DNA of 64,000 bases from Chrysogorgia sp. JL179-B06. Taxonomy: Eukaryota > Cnidaria > Anthozoa > Scleralcyonacea > Chrysogorgiidae. The DNA lies in the NCBI GenBank assembly GCA_035772405.1, contig JAYKKM010000156.1, positions 1,397,501 through 1,461,500 on the forward strand. Reading direction: 5' to 3'. The notes beneath the pieces are model-generated. The model worked only from the letters and a program-made list of their open reading frames with translations, made no database searches and was not told the origin of the DNA. Below, piece after piece: positions 10,190 to 21,208 of this stretch. The position numbers and the translations under genes are program-made. The stretch's first letter is position 1. Each line of letters opens with the position of its first letter.

Positions 10190-12000
10190 CTTAGTTAGAA
10201 GGATCTTGAGTATCTCCGGATTTGTGAATCGGCATTATGCGAGCATTTTTCCAAATAGTTGGGAAGGTTTTGGTCTGAATTGAAAGATTAAATAGTTGAG
10301 TGAGGGAAGGTGTAATCACTGACACTGCATCTTTGAGCATACGTGCACTTATCTTGTCTAGACCAGTGGCCTTATTGGATTTAAGATGATTTATACTTTA
10401 TAGTTTGGATACAAATTCACTAGTTATCGGACCCAAGCTGAAAGAACTTTCACAAGCAGCAATGTCATTAACAGAAGTTTCAGTTTCATACGAGAAGCAT
10501 TCAGCAAGTTTATTTCCTATACTCACAAAAAATTGATTAAATCCATCAGCGATTGATTTTGCTGTGAAGAGTATCTTTTCGTCAACTTTGAGACTTGTGA
10601 TATTAGAAGTCTGTTTAGTTGGTAGAACTTGTTTAAAGGCTTTCCAGAGTTTGGAAGAATCCCCTTTACAATCTTGTAAAAGGCTAGTGAAGTAATTAGA
10701 TTTAGCTTCTTCGATATGGCGATGGACACAATTTCTTAGCTTTTTATATTTCATCCAGTGATGACTTGACTTATTACCCTTGGCCTTCAGCAAGTGAAAG
10801 TCACGGTCACTCATAAGTTTGGCTATCTCAGAAGTCATCCAAGGTGTAGGAGGTCGACTTGATTTACGTGACTTGATAGGTGCATGGTTGTTCATTACAT
10901 CATTGAAGAGCTTATTCCAGATGTAAACACAGTCATCAAGATTTTCAGGATCGGCAAAAGCAAAATGCCATGGAACGTTCTTGAGATCCTTGATGAATAC
11001 ATCCTTATTGTAGTTTTTATATGAACGAAACTCAATAACCCTGGGGGCTGATCGTACTATCCCAGATTTGTAGACACAATATATCAGAAAGTGGTCACTT
11101 AATCCGTGACGGATTACTCCTTGATCTTTAATTTTATGTTGAACGTTTGTGAATATCAAATCAATTAGCGATTGAGTATTTTCAGTCATGCGAGTCGGAT
11201 TTATAATTATTTGACAGATGTCATTGAATTCAGCAATTCTCTTGAGTCTTTTTTTCTGCGGTGAATTAGCATTTCGGCTGAAGTCGATATTAAAATCACC
11301 AAGAATAATTTTCTCAAAACGCGGGTCAATGCCAGTTAAAGAAGTATTAAAATTATCGATAAAATCATCTATTGGCTGAGCAGGGGGTTTATATAAGCAT
11401 TCAATAACCAGAGGCTTGCAGTGTTTACGGTTAATCTGTACCCAAACAGATTCGTTGTCGCTCTTTAGATCATCCCTATTCACAAAAGTGAGACCATCTC
11501 TGCAATAGATTATTACGCCGCCACCAGATTTAGACGTTCGATCGTGTCTTAAACAAGAATAACCCGGAATATAGATTTCCTCATCAGAAATACTGGATTG
11601 AAGCCACGTTTCGGAAAACGTCATTACATCAATTGACTTGGAGTTGCGTAATCTAATCTTCAGCTCGTCAAGTTTTGAACGGAGGCTTCGGACATTTAAA
11701 TGAATTACAGAAAGACCTCTCGATTTAATGTCAATTTTTAGTTGAGTAACATTATCAGGACCTGGTTGAGGACAGATATCTCCAGCAGTAAGTAGCAGAA
11801 TTGATGACCAGAGACACATTTTAGTGAGCTTCAGGAGTCTAGTAGATTTGATAACGCTTGGTATTTCATGAATATTCGAACGACGAGGCAAACCAGAATT
11901 GCGTCCAGGAAACGATCTTCTGTCCATGCCAGTAGATATGTGTAATGAACACACCTTTAGGTTGATCCCGTTTGACTTTAAACGATGTAGATAAATATTT
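10190..12000 (-). pseudogene. LINE (L2/CR1-like), endonuclease and start of RT
   Basis: The minus-strand frame 12062-10398 encodes an AP-like endonuclease: LNVRSLRSKLDEL, FSETWL, GGGVIIYC, YKPPAQPI, LGDFNIDF, SLIDLIFTN and GLSDHFL, then a linker. Before the nuclease is LLTAGDICPQPGPD, a degenerate 2A-like leader common in CR1/L2 elements. Downstream in another frame come KATGLDKISARMLKD and the start of the RT fingers, up to the RPISI region at about 10190. The first 17 or so residues of the open frame (repeated YLSI) derive from the (TATC)n tail of the next LINE. The real start is later, perhaps the methionine at MDRRSF. Confidence 0.8.
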
Positions 12001-12021
12001 AGGACCAATAAAATTGTAAGT

Positions 12022-14360
12022 ATAGATAGATAGATAGATAGATAGATACGTTTATTGAACATTGAAATCCTAGCAGCTGTGAGGCTGAATTACGATAAAT
12101 GTTTACACTTAATAAATAAATAAATTGTAATTATGGACTATTTACAAATTTGTAAATAAACCTAACCTAAATATTATATGTAATAACAAATTTAATTACT
12201 TAATCTCCACATTGTGCTATAAAAAACGAATTCTTAAACCGATCGGTTTTACAATGCGAAAGTGCTCTAGGCCTAGCTCTGCGTAAGTTATATTTTACTG
12301 ACCTCTGTAACGGGAGATGGCCTTTGATTATTGAATTGCTGCTGCATATAGTTTGGAAGACAATTTTACACTGCTCAGCTCTTCTTTCGAAGAGAGAGAG
12401 AGGATATTAGCGGTGTTAAGTCTATCAATATACGTAGGAAAATTGGAATAAATGATTCCAAGGCAGCGTTTCTGAATGGTTTCAATGTCAGTTGATAGAT
12501 ACGATGGTAGTGCATGATGGTAAACTACGCATGCATATTCCAAAACCGGACGTATACATGACGTATAAAATGTAACTAAATCCTTGGTGGGAATTTGTGC
12601 TCGTTTTAATTGTTTGAGTAGAAAAATACGTTTTGAGGCCTTGGATACTATATGATTAACATGTGAGTTCCATTTTAAATCTTGCCTAACAATGAGACCA
12701 AGGATTTTGTGCTCAGGGACAAGATCCAAAATGTTTCCATTTAGTGAAATATCATCATAACTAATCGGATTACCCTTATTGAAAGAGATTCTAAGTTCTT
12801 TACATTTATCTGTGTTGAAAATCATTCTATTTGTTTCAGCCCAAGAGCTAATATCATTCACCTGAGTTTGTAAACTACTAGATTTCCCTTTATCAATAAT
12901 TTCAGTAATCGATGTGTCAACGTATTTCCATATATGAAACTGGTTATCAACACTTAAATCGTTAATCATCAGTGCGAACAATCAGGGTCCCATTTTAGTC
13001 CCTTGGGGTACCCCAGAAGTTACAGGTTGCCAGTCTGAAAAGGTATTATTATCTAATTTGATTCTTTGACTCCTATGAGTAAGAAAGTCAATAATCCAGT
13101 TCTTTATGTTGGGCATAATATTCGAACTACATATCTTCTGCACTAATATTGAATGATCAATTAAGTCAAAAGCCTTTTTAAAAATCAAATAGGATTGTTC
13201 TAGCCGTGGCTCCATTTCCATCTGTTGCACTTGCCCAAATGTGCAACATACTCAATAGACAGTAAACTGTAGAGGATTCTGGAACTGACCCGAACTGATT
13301 AGGATCTATATTAGCCAGCAACTCTGGTTTAAGATGGTCTGCGATAATAAAATCTTCTGCAACTTTAGAAATGACATCTGTAAGAGATATAGGTCTAATA
13401 TGTTTGGATATGATTTCCACCGGATTTTGTTTTGGTAAAGGTACAACGTTAGCCTTTTTCCACTGAGATGGTACTTTGGCCTCATTATAAGAAGAGTTGA
13501 TTACAGCAGTAACTGGTAGTGCCAAAATGTCTGAGTAGGTTTTCAACATCCATGTAGAGATACAGTCAGGGCCAGGGGCTTTTCCAGAAGGAAGCGAAGC
13601 TAGCGCTTTTTGTACTCGCTCCACTGATACATTATAGTTGTGGTCCACAGTATTTATAGTGATCCTTGAAGTAGAGTCGATAGATTGATAGTTTCTTGTA
13701 GGGGACAAAAGATCTTCATTTATCCTGTTTTGCGATGGTAACTTTATCAATACTTCCGCTATCCAGACCATTTACACGCAAAATGTTAATAATATTAGAT
13801 GGAGCAGGACTGGAATGAGCGAAACCAGATAATTTTTTAACTTGGGACCACCAGCTTTTTGGATTCGAATTTTTTAGATCGGACACCTTGGTTTCATAGA
13901 ATTTAGCTTTTAATTTCTTACGTTCCGATTGGTTTCATTTCTCAGGCGTTTAAACTGAACCTCATCACCGACAGTCAAGGTAGCTTGACGCCTGGCTATT
14001 AACTGCTTGAATTTTACTGTGAACCATGGCGGATCATTATTCGTTTTCATTGTACGAATGGGTATAATATTATCTAGTCCAATGTGTACCAGTTTTATGA
14101 AGATAGTTGCTTTCTCGTTTACCCCGTTGGTAGCGTTCATGATACATTCCCAATCAACACTGTTGAGGTAACGACCAAGAGAACAAATTTTACTTGGTCT
14201 TGTATCCCTGGAATAGAAAGACTGGTTTGATTTAAGTTGGAAGATCGATGTTTAGGATTTACCAAGCACATTTGTGTGGTCGGATAATCCAAATGGTGAT
14301 AATCTTAGAGGGTCTTGATAGTATGTATGTAAATTCGTCAGGAATAAATCGAGTGTATTT
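12022..14360 (-). pseudogene. 5'-truncated LINE with broken reverse transcriptase
   Basis: From high to low coordinates the minus strand encodes the end of an endonuclease (PFGLSDHTNVLGKS), a linker (PPWFTVKFKQLIARR), RT fingers (LPSGKAPGPD, VVPLPKQ, RPISLT), palm (KKAFDLIDH, SGVPQGTKMGP) and C-terminal regions. Several frameshifts are present. In the GPWLF block the tryptophan codon is TGA (about 12979). The catalytic motif reads KYVDTSITE where the family has KYVDDT, so one catalytic aspartate is missing. The 3' end is a (TATC)n tail at 12050-12022. Truncation lies at about 14360 within the endonuclease. This family differs from the L2-like copies elsewhere in the window. Confidence 0.8.
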
Positions 14361-14599
14361 TAAACCTCGCGTCGGAAATTTCACCATTTGGCGTCATTTT
14401 AAGAAACAATATAAACGTGGCTGCCATTATCGGCGCCATAACATTATAGCGGAGCTCCGAAGGAGTCGACTGCCCGCCATGTTTTCCGAACATGAACCTA
14501 TCGTTTTCCGCGGAGAAAGCGTACAAGCGAGATTCTCAACTGATTTCATCAAAGGTTCTTCCTCTTTGGCTTCCCGGCTTTACCACAAGAGCCTCTGTC
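14361..14599. other. Unassigned spacer
   Basis: The sequence is slightly GC-richer than its surroundings, with open frames on both strands (14248-14616 plus, 14526-14338 minus) that show no family motif. It may be the target DNA into which the truncated LINE inserted. Confidence 0.3.
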
Positions 14600-15180
14600 A
14601 CCCATGTAGTATGTAATTACGATTCACTTTACATATATCAATCGAACAAGTACAACATTGTATCCTTCGCTCTCTATCTCGCGAGCTGAATGGTTATAAT
14701 AGTCTCACTGGTAATCAGAAGGTTACAGAATACAGGTTTGATGCCTATTTGAGACTTTCTGAAGATCGTTTTAACCAGCTGTTGTGGTCTAGTGGTTACC
14801 ACGTATGTCTATGAGCTGGGAGACCCGAGTTCAAATGCTGGGTCGGACCACCACTCAGGGGGTCTTAAAATAATTGAGGAGAAGGTGCTGCCTTTGTAAC
14901 AACACCAGCAAATGGTAAGACTTTCGGGTCTTCTTGGAAAACGACCTTAAATCGTAGGCCCTCGGAATCCCTATCAGTTGGGTTTTCCGTTCACCTAAGA
15001 GTGATAAAACTGAATAGTCGAACACTTAAAACATGAGCCTCTGGCTCGGATAAATAGGGCAACATTATCCTGCGTGATCGACTCTAAATAAATCATACTC
15101 ATACTCATGTTTCATTTGCCTACTCTAAGCTTCCGCATTCATACTCCAAGTTTCATTCACTACAGTAATGTATGTATAAC
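14600..15180. mobile_element. tRNA-like foldback element (copy 2) interrupted by a SINE
   Basis: Sequence around 14635-14770 matches copy 1 at 1990-2165 (tatatcaatcgaac; ggtaatcagaaggttacag; degenerate B box). The matching right end (ccaagtttcattcactacag, then taatgtatgtataac) is at about 15143-15180. A distinct SINE separates the two parts, so copy 2 was hit by that SINE. Confidence 0.55.
14774..15110 (+). mobile_element. tRNA-derived SINE
   Basis: It begins with a tRNA-like head: A box tggtctagtggttacc and B box gagttcaaatgctgg, within gctgttgtggtc...gggtcggacca. A core of about 200 bases follows (ggtgctgcctttgtaacaac, tcggaatccctatcagttg). The 3' end is a short catactcatactcat tail. No coding capacity is visible. 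The head resembles an Asp/Glu/His-type tRNA but is too diverged to assign. Confidence 0.7.
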
Positions 15181-15319
15181 AAATAAAAGCATCTCATTTT
15201 CAAACTTAGCACCATTCATCCCCATGGTCTAAATGAAAGATTTTCATTCAATTAATATTTGTCTCACTTAATCCTCATGAGTATTTCTTTATTTCACCTC
15301 CCACTCATTAGCATCCTTT

Positions 15320-16185
15320 CAGGGTTCAAAATAATGGCCGGTAGGTCGCCGGTTAAAATGACCGGTCAACTAGATTTTAGCTCGGTCAAAATCTGTTTTT
15401 GACCGGTCATTAATACGCATACACTTACAGTGAAACAAATAATAACGAATTTGTTTCGAGAGTCGAGACATCGCTTTTATTGTTTCTTGTTTTAAACGCT
15501 CAAGACGTTAGCAATCACATTGTAAAAGTGAACAGGCAACGTTATCATCATTGATTAGGTGGTTGTCCAAAGTAAATAAAATTTTATTGTTTTCTATCTA
15601 ACTTTACTCATTATACAGGTGTCTTTGACGGAGTTAAATTTTTCATCCCACTTACTATATTTAGCCTAAAACGACTCGCCTACCTACATAATTATTACCA
15701 ATTAACAAATATCAAAAACAAAAACGCAAAAGAAACCAAAGCGTTATTCTTGTCATTTGTGTATAAATTGAACACATGTTAACTTTCAAAGTTAAGTCAA
15801 GAGCAGCACAAACTCTTCATTCCAACTCAGCCAGCTCTCTTATCAAAGTGTTATCTTGCCTGACTGAGTCTGTACCCTCGACGTCACTACCCTCCTCCAT
15901 TGCTTCCTCGTCATCACTCTGCTCACCTCCTTCTACAAAATCGAAACCTTTCAAGCGCAACCAGCATATATTTACGTTTTGGACAAGAACAAACAATGTT
16001 TTTGTCGTACGTAACTTGACGTACTCACAGTGAAATTGCGTACTCGCCATGAAATATACAGTCTTTCTCTGACAAGATTTCAGCAGATATGCGGAAGAGA
16101 AAAAAACGATTTAAAATTCTATCGGAAGGCATACAAATGTGTCGACCGGTCAAATTACCGGTGAGGTTATTCTATAAAAGTCTCA
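15320..16185. mobile_element. Probable hAT-like MITE with accggtca-rich ends
   Basis: The left end (agggttcaaaataatggccg, with accggtc repeated three times) has a weaker inverted counterpart near 16140-16185 (gaccggtcaaattaccggtg). A minus-strand frame at 16050-15817 encodes an acidic segment (SDDEEAMEEGSDVEG) that could be the tail of a lost transposase, but nothing else supports it. Confidence 0.4.
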
Positions 16186-16346
16186 CTCAGTTATTATTTC
16201 ACTTTACGTTTCACTCTTTGACGAAGGGCCTTCGCTCGAAATGTTAGACTACTTACACGCTATTTCGGCAGTACACCAACCTTTTTAGATATATTTGATT
16301 TGTATAACACATATAGTTATTACAAGAAAAGAACATTTCAAAGTAC

Positions 16347-16493
16347 CCTTTCCTCTTTTAGTTGTTTTTTCTCCTGTTCGTGGTTCACCCATTGTTGTTC
16401 AATAACTTCAAGATACTTCTCTCCGTTTATCAAGAAACGTTTCTCGTTTTCTTTCTCCCACAATGCAATGACTTTCTTAAGTTCCTCTTCGAC
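16347..16493 (-). CDS. PRC1: PRC1 exon, microtubule-binding domain helix
   Basis: This 147-base exon is phase 0 at both ends, with acceptor tttttttag and donor gtactt. It encodes VEEELKKVIALWEKENEKRF, then LINGEKYLEVIEQQW and a charged helix ending KEER. This closely follows the conserved PRC1/Ase1 block around LEEELKARIEMWEQEHSKAF and NGQKFMEYVAEQW in the spectrin-like microtubule-binding domain. It is the clearest exon of the gene. Confidence 0.9.
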
Positions 16494-16542
16494 CTAAAAA
16501 AATATAATATTTAAATCTTATATTGCGCAGTTTCCATATTAA

Positions 16543-17326
16543 AGGACATTGGCAACAAAAATTAAGTTTGTTTTATTTGAAAGAACTCTCAAAATAATGA
16601 AGAATATTAATTTATAGTTCTTTCGTATTTTACTTAGTTCTTGAGATATTTAGACTTATGCGATATTCAAATGAGATGATCTATGACGTCATAAGCTGGG
16701 AAAAATTTTAACATATTGGAAAATCGTGAATATCTTTATGATTATTAATTGAAATTACTTGAAACTTTGCATGTAGATACATACCACTAAACTGAAGATC
16801 ATCGTTCAAGTCTTATGGTTGGCATGGTAACAGTTAGTTTACAGACCTCTTGATTTCGAAAACAAAACTATTTGTTTTCTGACATAGTAGACTTTTGTAC
16901 CAACTTCAAATCTCAGTTTCGAATTGGCTATGACAGTGAACATTTGCTGAACAGGTACCAACCCAATAAGGTTCGGCACTGAAGATAAAAAACAAATAAT
17001 TTTGTTTTCGAAATCAAGAGGTCTGTAAAATAATCTGTTACCATGGCAACCATAAGACTTGAACGATGATCTTCAGTTTAGTGGTATGTATCTACATGCA
17101 AAGTTTCAAGTAATTTCATTTAATAATGATAAAGATATTCACGATTTACCAATATGTTAAAATGTTTTCCCAGCTTATGACGTCATAGATCATCTCATTT
17201 GAATATCGCATAACTCTAAATATCTCAAGAACTAAGTAAAATACGAAAGAACTATAAATTAAGATTCTTCATTATTTTAAGAGTTCTTTCAAATAAAACA
17301 AACTTAATTTTTGTTGCCAATGTCCT
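16543..17326. mobile_element. Long foldback MITE flanked by TTAA
   Basis: Two arms of about 340 bases are near-perfect inverted copies, beginning aggacattggcaacaaaaat and ending with its complement. Both ends abut TTAA (16539-16542 and 17327-17330), the duplication made by piggyBac and Kolobok transposases. The middle holds gaaatcaagaggtctgtaaa and its complement. No transposase is encoded. Confidence 0.75.
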
Positions 17327-17468
17327 TTAATATGATCAAATGCGCCGATTACAAACTAATCAATCTTAATACTTGACCAAACGTGGCCGAGTCGAAGGCA
17401 TATTAAAGGTATTCCAGACAGTCGCCATATGACCCAAGTCTGACCACGGAGCAGAACTAAGACCTCAG

Positions 17469-18070
17469 GCTGTCCAAAATTCCGGTAACGAAACGTGCGT
17501 TACCGCAAACATAGTTTTACTGTAACGATATCGCGTTACCCCAGAAGGAAATATCGTTACTCAAGAACCAAAAAATGTGAAATATTAAAACAAACGCTTT
17601 TTTCGTGATGTCTTTGCTCGAGATATTTTTGTAATTATTTCAATGGTTCTTATTTTGCTAGAACGTTCTAATCTCTTTATGTAAATAGTTTTTGTTCTTG
17701 TTTTATTTAGCCAATGAAAAGTAAGAGACGCCTTTCGAACCCCCCATCAGTGAAATTGTTGCTTTTAATTTTACTTTGACTTTCATTGACTAAAAGCAAG
17801 AAAATTAAAACAAATCATAAAAATTATTCACGATCAATTAAATTGTTAAAGAATGTTATAACATTAAACAGACCTAAGCCTTAATCTTGGCCTTTAAAAT
17901 TATTGTTGTCACCCAGTGTTTGAAATCCTATCAGTATATGTGATTGTCCGGGTAACGGTGGCGTGAACGCGTTTCCGTAAAAACAGATCTGCGTAAACGA
18001 GATTTCGTTTCCGCCAACGAAATCTGAAGGTAATGCAATTACGTTACCGCCCCGTTTAGTTTTGGACAGC
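17469..18070. mobile_element. MITE with gctgtccaaaa termini
   Basis: The ends are gctgtccaaaa (17469) and ttttggacagc (ending 18070). Subterminal repeats of ggtaacg/cgttacc occur on both sides. No target duplication is clear, so the superfamily is open. It lies in the PRC1 intron between exons 18387-18290 and 16493-16347. Confidence 0.6.
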
Positions 18071-18289
18071 ATAGAATCCAGAGAAAAACCCTCGAACCAC
18101 AGGAGAGAGTCAACAACAACTCCACTTACACGAGTCTTACATTAGAAATGTTAATAGTTTTACGGTATATGTTCTTGTACGTGAGAAATAACATTTCCAT
18201 TTTCGTATTTCATGCTAACCGCCCCAGTCTAATAAAGAGGAAAATTCCAGCAAAATAGTATACACGGAAATACCGAGTATAATTATTAC

Positions 18290-18387
18290 CTTGGCCAAAC
18301 CTTTTTGCACCGCATTTCGTGTCTTCATCTCCTTTAATAAAGCTCCACCACGGTTGAGAAATAGTCTGTTGGATCATTTTCTTTGCT
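18290..18387 (-). CDS. PRC1: PRC1 exon with a one-base deficit
   Basis: Acceptor ttataag and donor gtaata bound a 98-base exon whose neighbours both end in phase 0, so it should be a multiple of three. The 5' part reads SKENDP in frame. The 3' part reads NRLFLNRGGALLKEMKTRNA in a frame shifted by one, matching the vertebrate block DPNRFTNRGGNLLKEE. One base appears to be missing near the DPN codons (about 18370-18375). This is either a real frameshift or a sequencing or assembly indel. Confidence 0.8.
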
Positions 18388-18567
18388 CTTATAACAAAAT
18401 AGAAAGGCTATCATAAGAAAATCTTTTCATTACAATGGAAGATTTGCTAGCAGGTCGATTAGTTCAAGACAAAACCTTTCTGTATATTATGATGTCTGTA
18501 CAGAAAACTCTAAAGTGCTTATGCAATGAAAATTTCAGTTGAATTTCTATGGTGATCGCTAATAAGG

Positions 18568-18778
18568 TTCCAGGCCAAAAACTAGTTGTTCGAGGGTTAG
18601 TATAAAGGTTAGTACAAGGGTTAATATTAGGGTGAGGGTTAGTATAAAGGTTTGAAAAATAACCCTAACCTAAAATCAAACATTTATTCTAACCCTCACC
18701 CTAATATTAACCCTCATATTAACCTTGCTACTAACCCTCAAACAACTAGTTTTCAGTCTTTCCACGGAAACCTTATTT
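18568..18778. repeat. Foldback repeat with degenerate TTAGGG words
   Basis: The arms (aaaactagttgttcgagggt and its complement near 18738-18758) enclose gttaggg-like and ccctaac-like words on the respective sides. The whole can form one long hairpin. Similar words occur in other foldbacks of this window, so they are a property of these MITEs and not of a telomere. Confidence 0.65.
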
Positions 18779-18824
18779 TAAAATATACTTTCTAGTGATC
18801 ACCGGATTTCCTAGCCTGTGTACA

Positions 18825-19128
18825 GCCTGTATATACACCTGTAATTCAGTCTGTGAAAACACGCACGATAGCTTGTCGACCCCCCGCTGAGCTACTCAGA
18901 TCTGAGTAGTAGATTTTGATTGTTCAAATCACAACCCTTGACTTATTCCAGTTACAATTGGTTCTCTGGGAATTCTTGTGAGATCAAATAATCCAATCAA
19001 ATAAACAATTATGAACCATAGGAGTATTAAACCACTCAAAATCTACTACTCAGATCTGAGTAGCTCAGCGGGGGGTCGACAGACTGAATTACAGGTGTAT
19101 ATTCAGGCTGTACACAGGCTACGGATTT
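18825..19128. mobile_element. Foldback MITE
   Basis: The outer arms begin tagcctgtgtacagcctg and end with caggctgtacacaggcta. An inner pair contains gtcgaccccccgctgagcta and actcagatctgagta. The two arms are nearly identical, suggesting a fairly recent insertion. No target duplication was certain. Confidence 0.7.
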
Positions 19129-19193
19129 CCATGCTGTTATCTCAGTTCCAGTCTTTTTTCCCACGGTCAGATCACTCGGACGGGGGGTCATAC

Positions 19194-19330
19194 CTCAAAT
19201 TCTAAGAACTTTTTCCACATGCTCTCTCTTTCTTCGACCAGTTTAAAAATCTCGCCGTTTGCTGTGTAATAATTCCTCATCACTTCAACTTGATGTTCAT
19301 GGATGGCAAGTGATTCCTCAGAGTAGTTCT
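19194..19330 (-). CDS. PRC1: PRC1 exon, microtubule-binding domain
   Basis: This 137-base exon (phase 1 in, phase 0 out) has acceptor ctaaa on the plus strand (ag on the minus) and donor gtatga. It encodes ENYSEESLAIHEHQVEVMRN, then YYTANGEIFKLVEERESMWK and KFLEFE. Vertebrate PRC1 has YTESLLQLHDAEIVRLKNYY and WRLFLEFE at this place. It joins in phase to 20522 and 18387. Confidence 0.9.
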
Positions 19331-19343
19331 CTAAAAATATATA

Positions 19344-19525
19344 CAGTGGAACCCCGTTAATACGGTCACCAACGGGCCATAACAATTTGGCCGTATTAAC
19401 GGGGTGGCCGTATTAACGGGGTATTTTTATAAGGAAATGTATTGGCATTATGCCGGGACAAAAAAAATGGCCGTATTAACGAGGTGACCGTATTAACGAG
19501 GTGGCCGTAAGGCGGGGTTCCACTG
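19344..19525. mobile_element. pogo/Tigger-like MITE with TA duplication
   Basis: The termini cagtggaaccccg and cggggttccactg are flanked by TA on both sides. This is the standard end of pogo/Tigger elements. Several ggccgtattaacg units lie inside. It sits 13 bases beyond the acceptor of the PRC1 exon 19330-19194, very close to the splice site. Confidence 0.85.
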
Positions 19526-19589
19526 TATTTGAATAACGCCAACATTTATGTTTATTCCGTGGTTGATTTGCGTGGTTGAGGACAGCAAT

Positions 19590-20490
19590 TTGGTGGATAT
19601 AATATGAAAAATAAAAATAAGCGAACTTCAATGTGTCTAAAAATACTTAAGTAAGAGCAACCTAGTTCCCAGGGCATTTTGCCTCCACGGTGGAAGGTTG
19701 GCGAAAATGGCCCTTGACACTCAGAATTTCTGGGTGGTCTTTGTTCCATTGCCTTTGTCTACTTTGTTGACCTATAATTGAGAAATATTCAATGCTCTTC
19801 AGAGTTGTTCATGTCAGCATTCGTCGGCATAAAAGCAGCTAACAAGCTTAATAATCCACCATACATCTATGGTTATCTCTTACAAAAGGTATGAAGAAGC
19901 AAATATCCAATTTAGCGAAAGCTATCACTTCTAATTTGCTGTAAAATTTGAAGACAGCATTCAGATTTAGATGAATAAATTATACTCGGCTGAATTAATT
20001 GAGTTTTATGACAAGCCAATCGGATTATAGAATGGACCAGCCAAACCCATGGCCATTTTCGCCGACCTTCCGCCGTGGAGGCAAAATGCCCTGGGAACGA
20101 GGTTTCAGACGAATCGTCCGAAATGTCGTTCATGAAGATACGTAAGTACTCTTACTTAAAGGTGCTGTCCAGTCCGTTCTGCGCATGTATGATATTTAAA
20201 ACGTTGGGGACCCCACATGTCAACAAACTTTAACGGAATAGATTTGCGACAGTTCGAAAGCGAGTATTCGTTAAATGTGGCGAAGGCATGAGAACCAAAC
20301 AGCTTCTTATAACACGCTTTTTAGGTGGAAAAGTTCAAACGTGTAAAAAAAATCCGCAATACTTCATTTTCAATGTTGATATCACGCAATGTAAACAAAC
20401 GATGTAAACAGAAACGTGGACATACGCAGAACGGACTGGACGGCACCTTTAGACACATTGATGTTCTCTTATTTCTCTTTTTCATGTTAC
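19590..20490. mobile_element. Inverted-repeat MITE, itself interrupted
   Basis: The left arm (to about 19695: cagggcattttgcctccac, ccttgacactc) is mirrored by the right arm (ccgtggaggcaaaatgccct near 20070, gacacattgatgttctctta after 20451). The right arm is interrupted by the element at 20160-20447. It lies directly downstream of the PRC1 exon 20598-20522. Confidence 0.65.
20160..20447. mobile_element. MITE with aggtgctgtccag ends
   Basis: The ends read aggtgctgtccagtccgttc and gaacggactggacggcacct. The left flank is TTAA and the right flank TTAG, so a TTAA duplication with one change is possible. It is inserted in the right arm of the MITE at 19590-20490. Confidence 0.65.
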
Positions 20491-20521
20491 ACTTTAATTC
20501 TCAGCTACTTCAATTTAATAC

Positions 20522-20598
20522 CGTCAAAGGCTGGTGTAAATTCGCTTCTTTGAGTTTCTCCAAAATAACACTTGTCCCACATTTCCGTCAATTCTTTC
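20522..20598 (-). CDS. PRC1: PRC1 exon, W-D-K-C-Y block
   Basis: This 77-base exon (phase 2 in, phase 1 out) has acceptor gattttttag and donor gtatta. It encodes KELTEMWDKCYFGETQRSEF and TPAFD. Vertebrate PRC1 reads VELVQYWDQCFYSQEQRQAF here. Phases match the exons at 30685-30615 and 19330-19194 exactly. Confidence 0.9.
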
Positions 20599-20748
20599 CT
20601 AAAAAATCGATGAACATATTGTTGTATTCAACTCATTAGAATACATTTTTAACAAATAGAAAATTGCGCATCTGTTCTGTGATAGGAACATGAATGACGT
20701 CATCGCAACCGGAAAAATGCCAGTCAAGTGGAAACGGAAGAGGTTAAT

Positions 20749-20970
20749 AGTTGGGATGACTCTGTTTGATCTTTTCCGAAGATGGCGCCCAGTACGTCAC
20801 TGTCGGCTTAGTGATGGCTTCGGAAGCCAACAGTGCGACCCTAACGAACGCTAACCCTAACCAACCCTAATACTAACCCTTTTCACGGTCTTCCGAAGGT
20901 CGACCGAAGACGACTGGGCGCCATCTTCGGAAAAAGTCATAAAGAAAGCCACAGTCATCCCATCTAACCT
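20749..20970. mobile_element. Foldback MITE with degenerate TTAGGG words
   Basis: The ends (gggatgactctg; cacagtcatccc) and inner arms (ttccgaagatggcgcccagt; its complement) pair. Between them are ctaaccctaaccaaccc-like words. The overall design matches the TA-flanked element at 2642-3380, which also begins gggatgac. Confidence 0.65.
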
Positions 20971-21208
20971 TATCCAATGGAAACACGAGACGAAGCTAAG
21001 GGTTTACAGGGATTTTACAGTTGAAATGAAGCCATTCGTGTTTCTATCAAGCCAAATAAAAATAAATGTGTGGTTCTGCTTTCCCAACCAACCATATTTT
21101 TTCAACCTAACCCTAAACATTTTTTGACCTCGAGATATTTCACTGAAGAAAAACAACAAGAAATCACAGCGAAGTTAACGCTGGAAAGACAAGGCATTGA
21201 CGTAATAT

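Noticed and set aside
15817..16050. Acidic minus-strand frame as a transposase tail
   Set aside because: Only composition supports it; no catalytic or dimerisation motif nearby.
18600..18760. Interstitial telomere array
   Set aside because: Words are too degenerate and occur in inverted halves of foldback elements, so they belong to MITEs.
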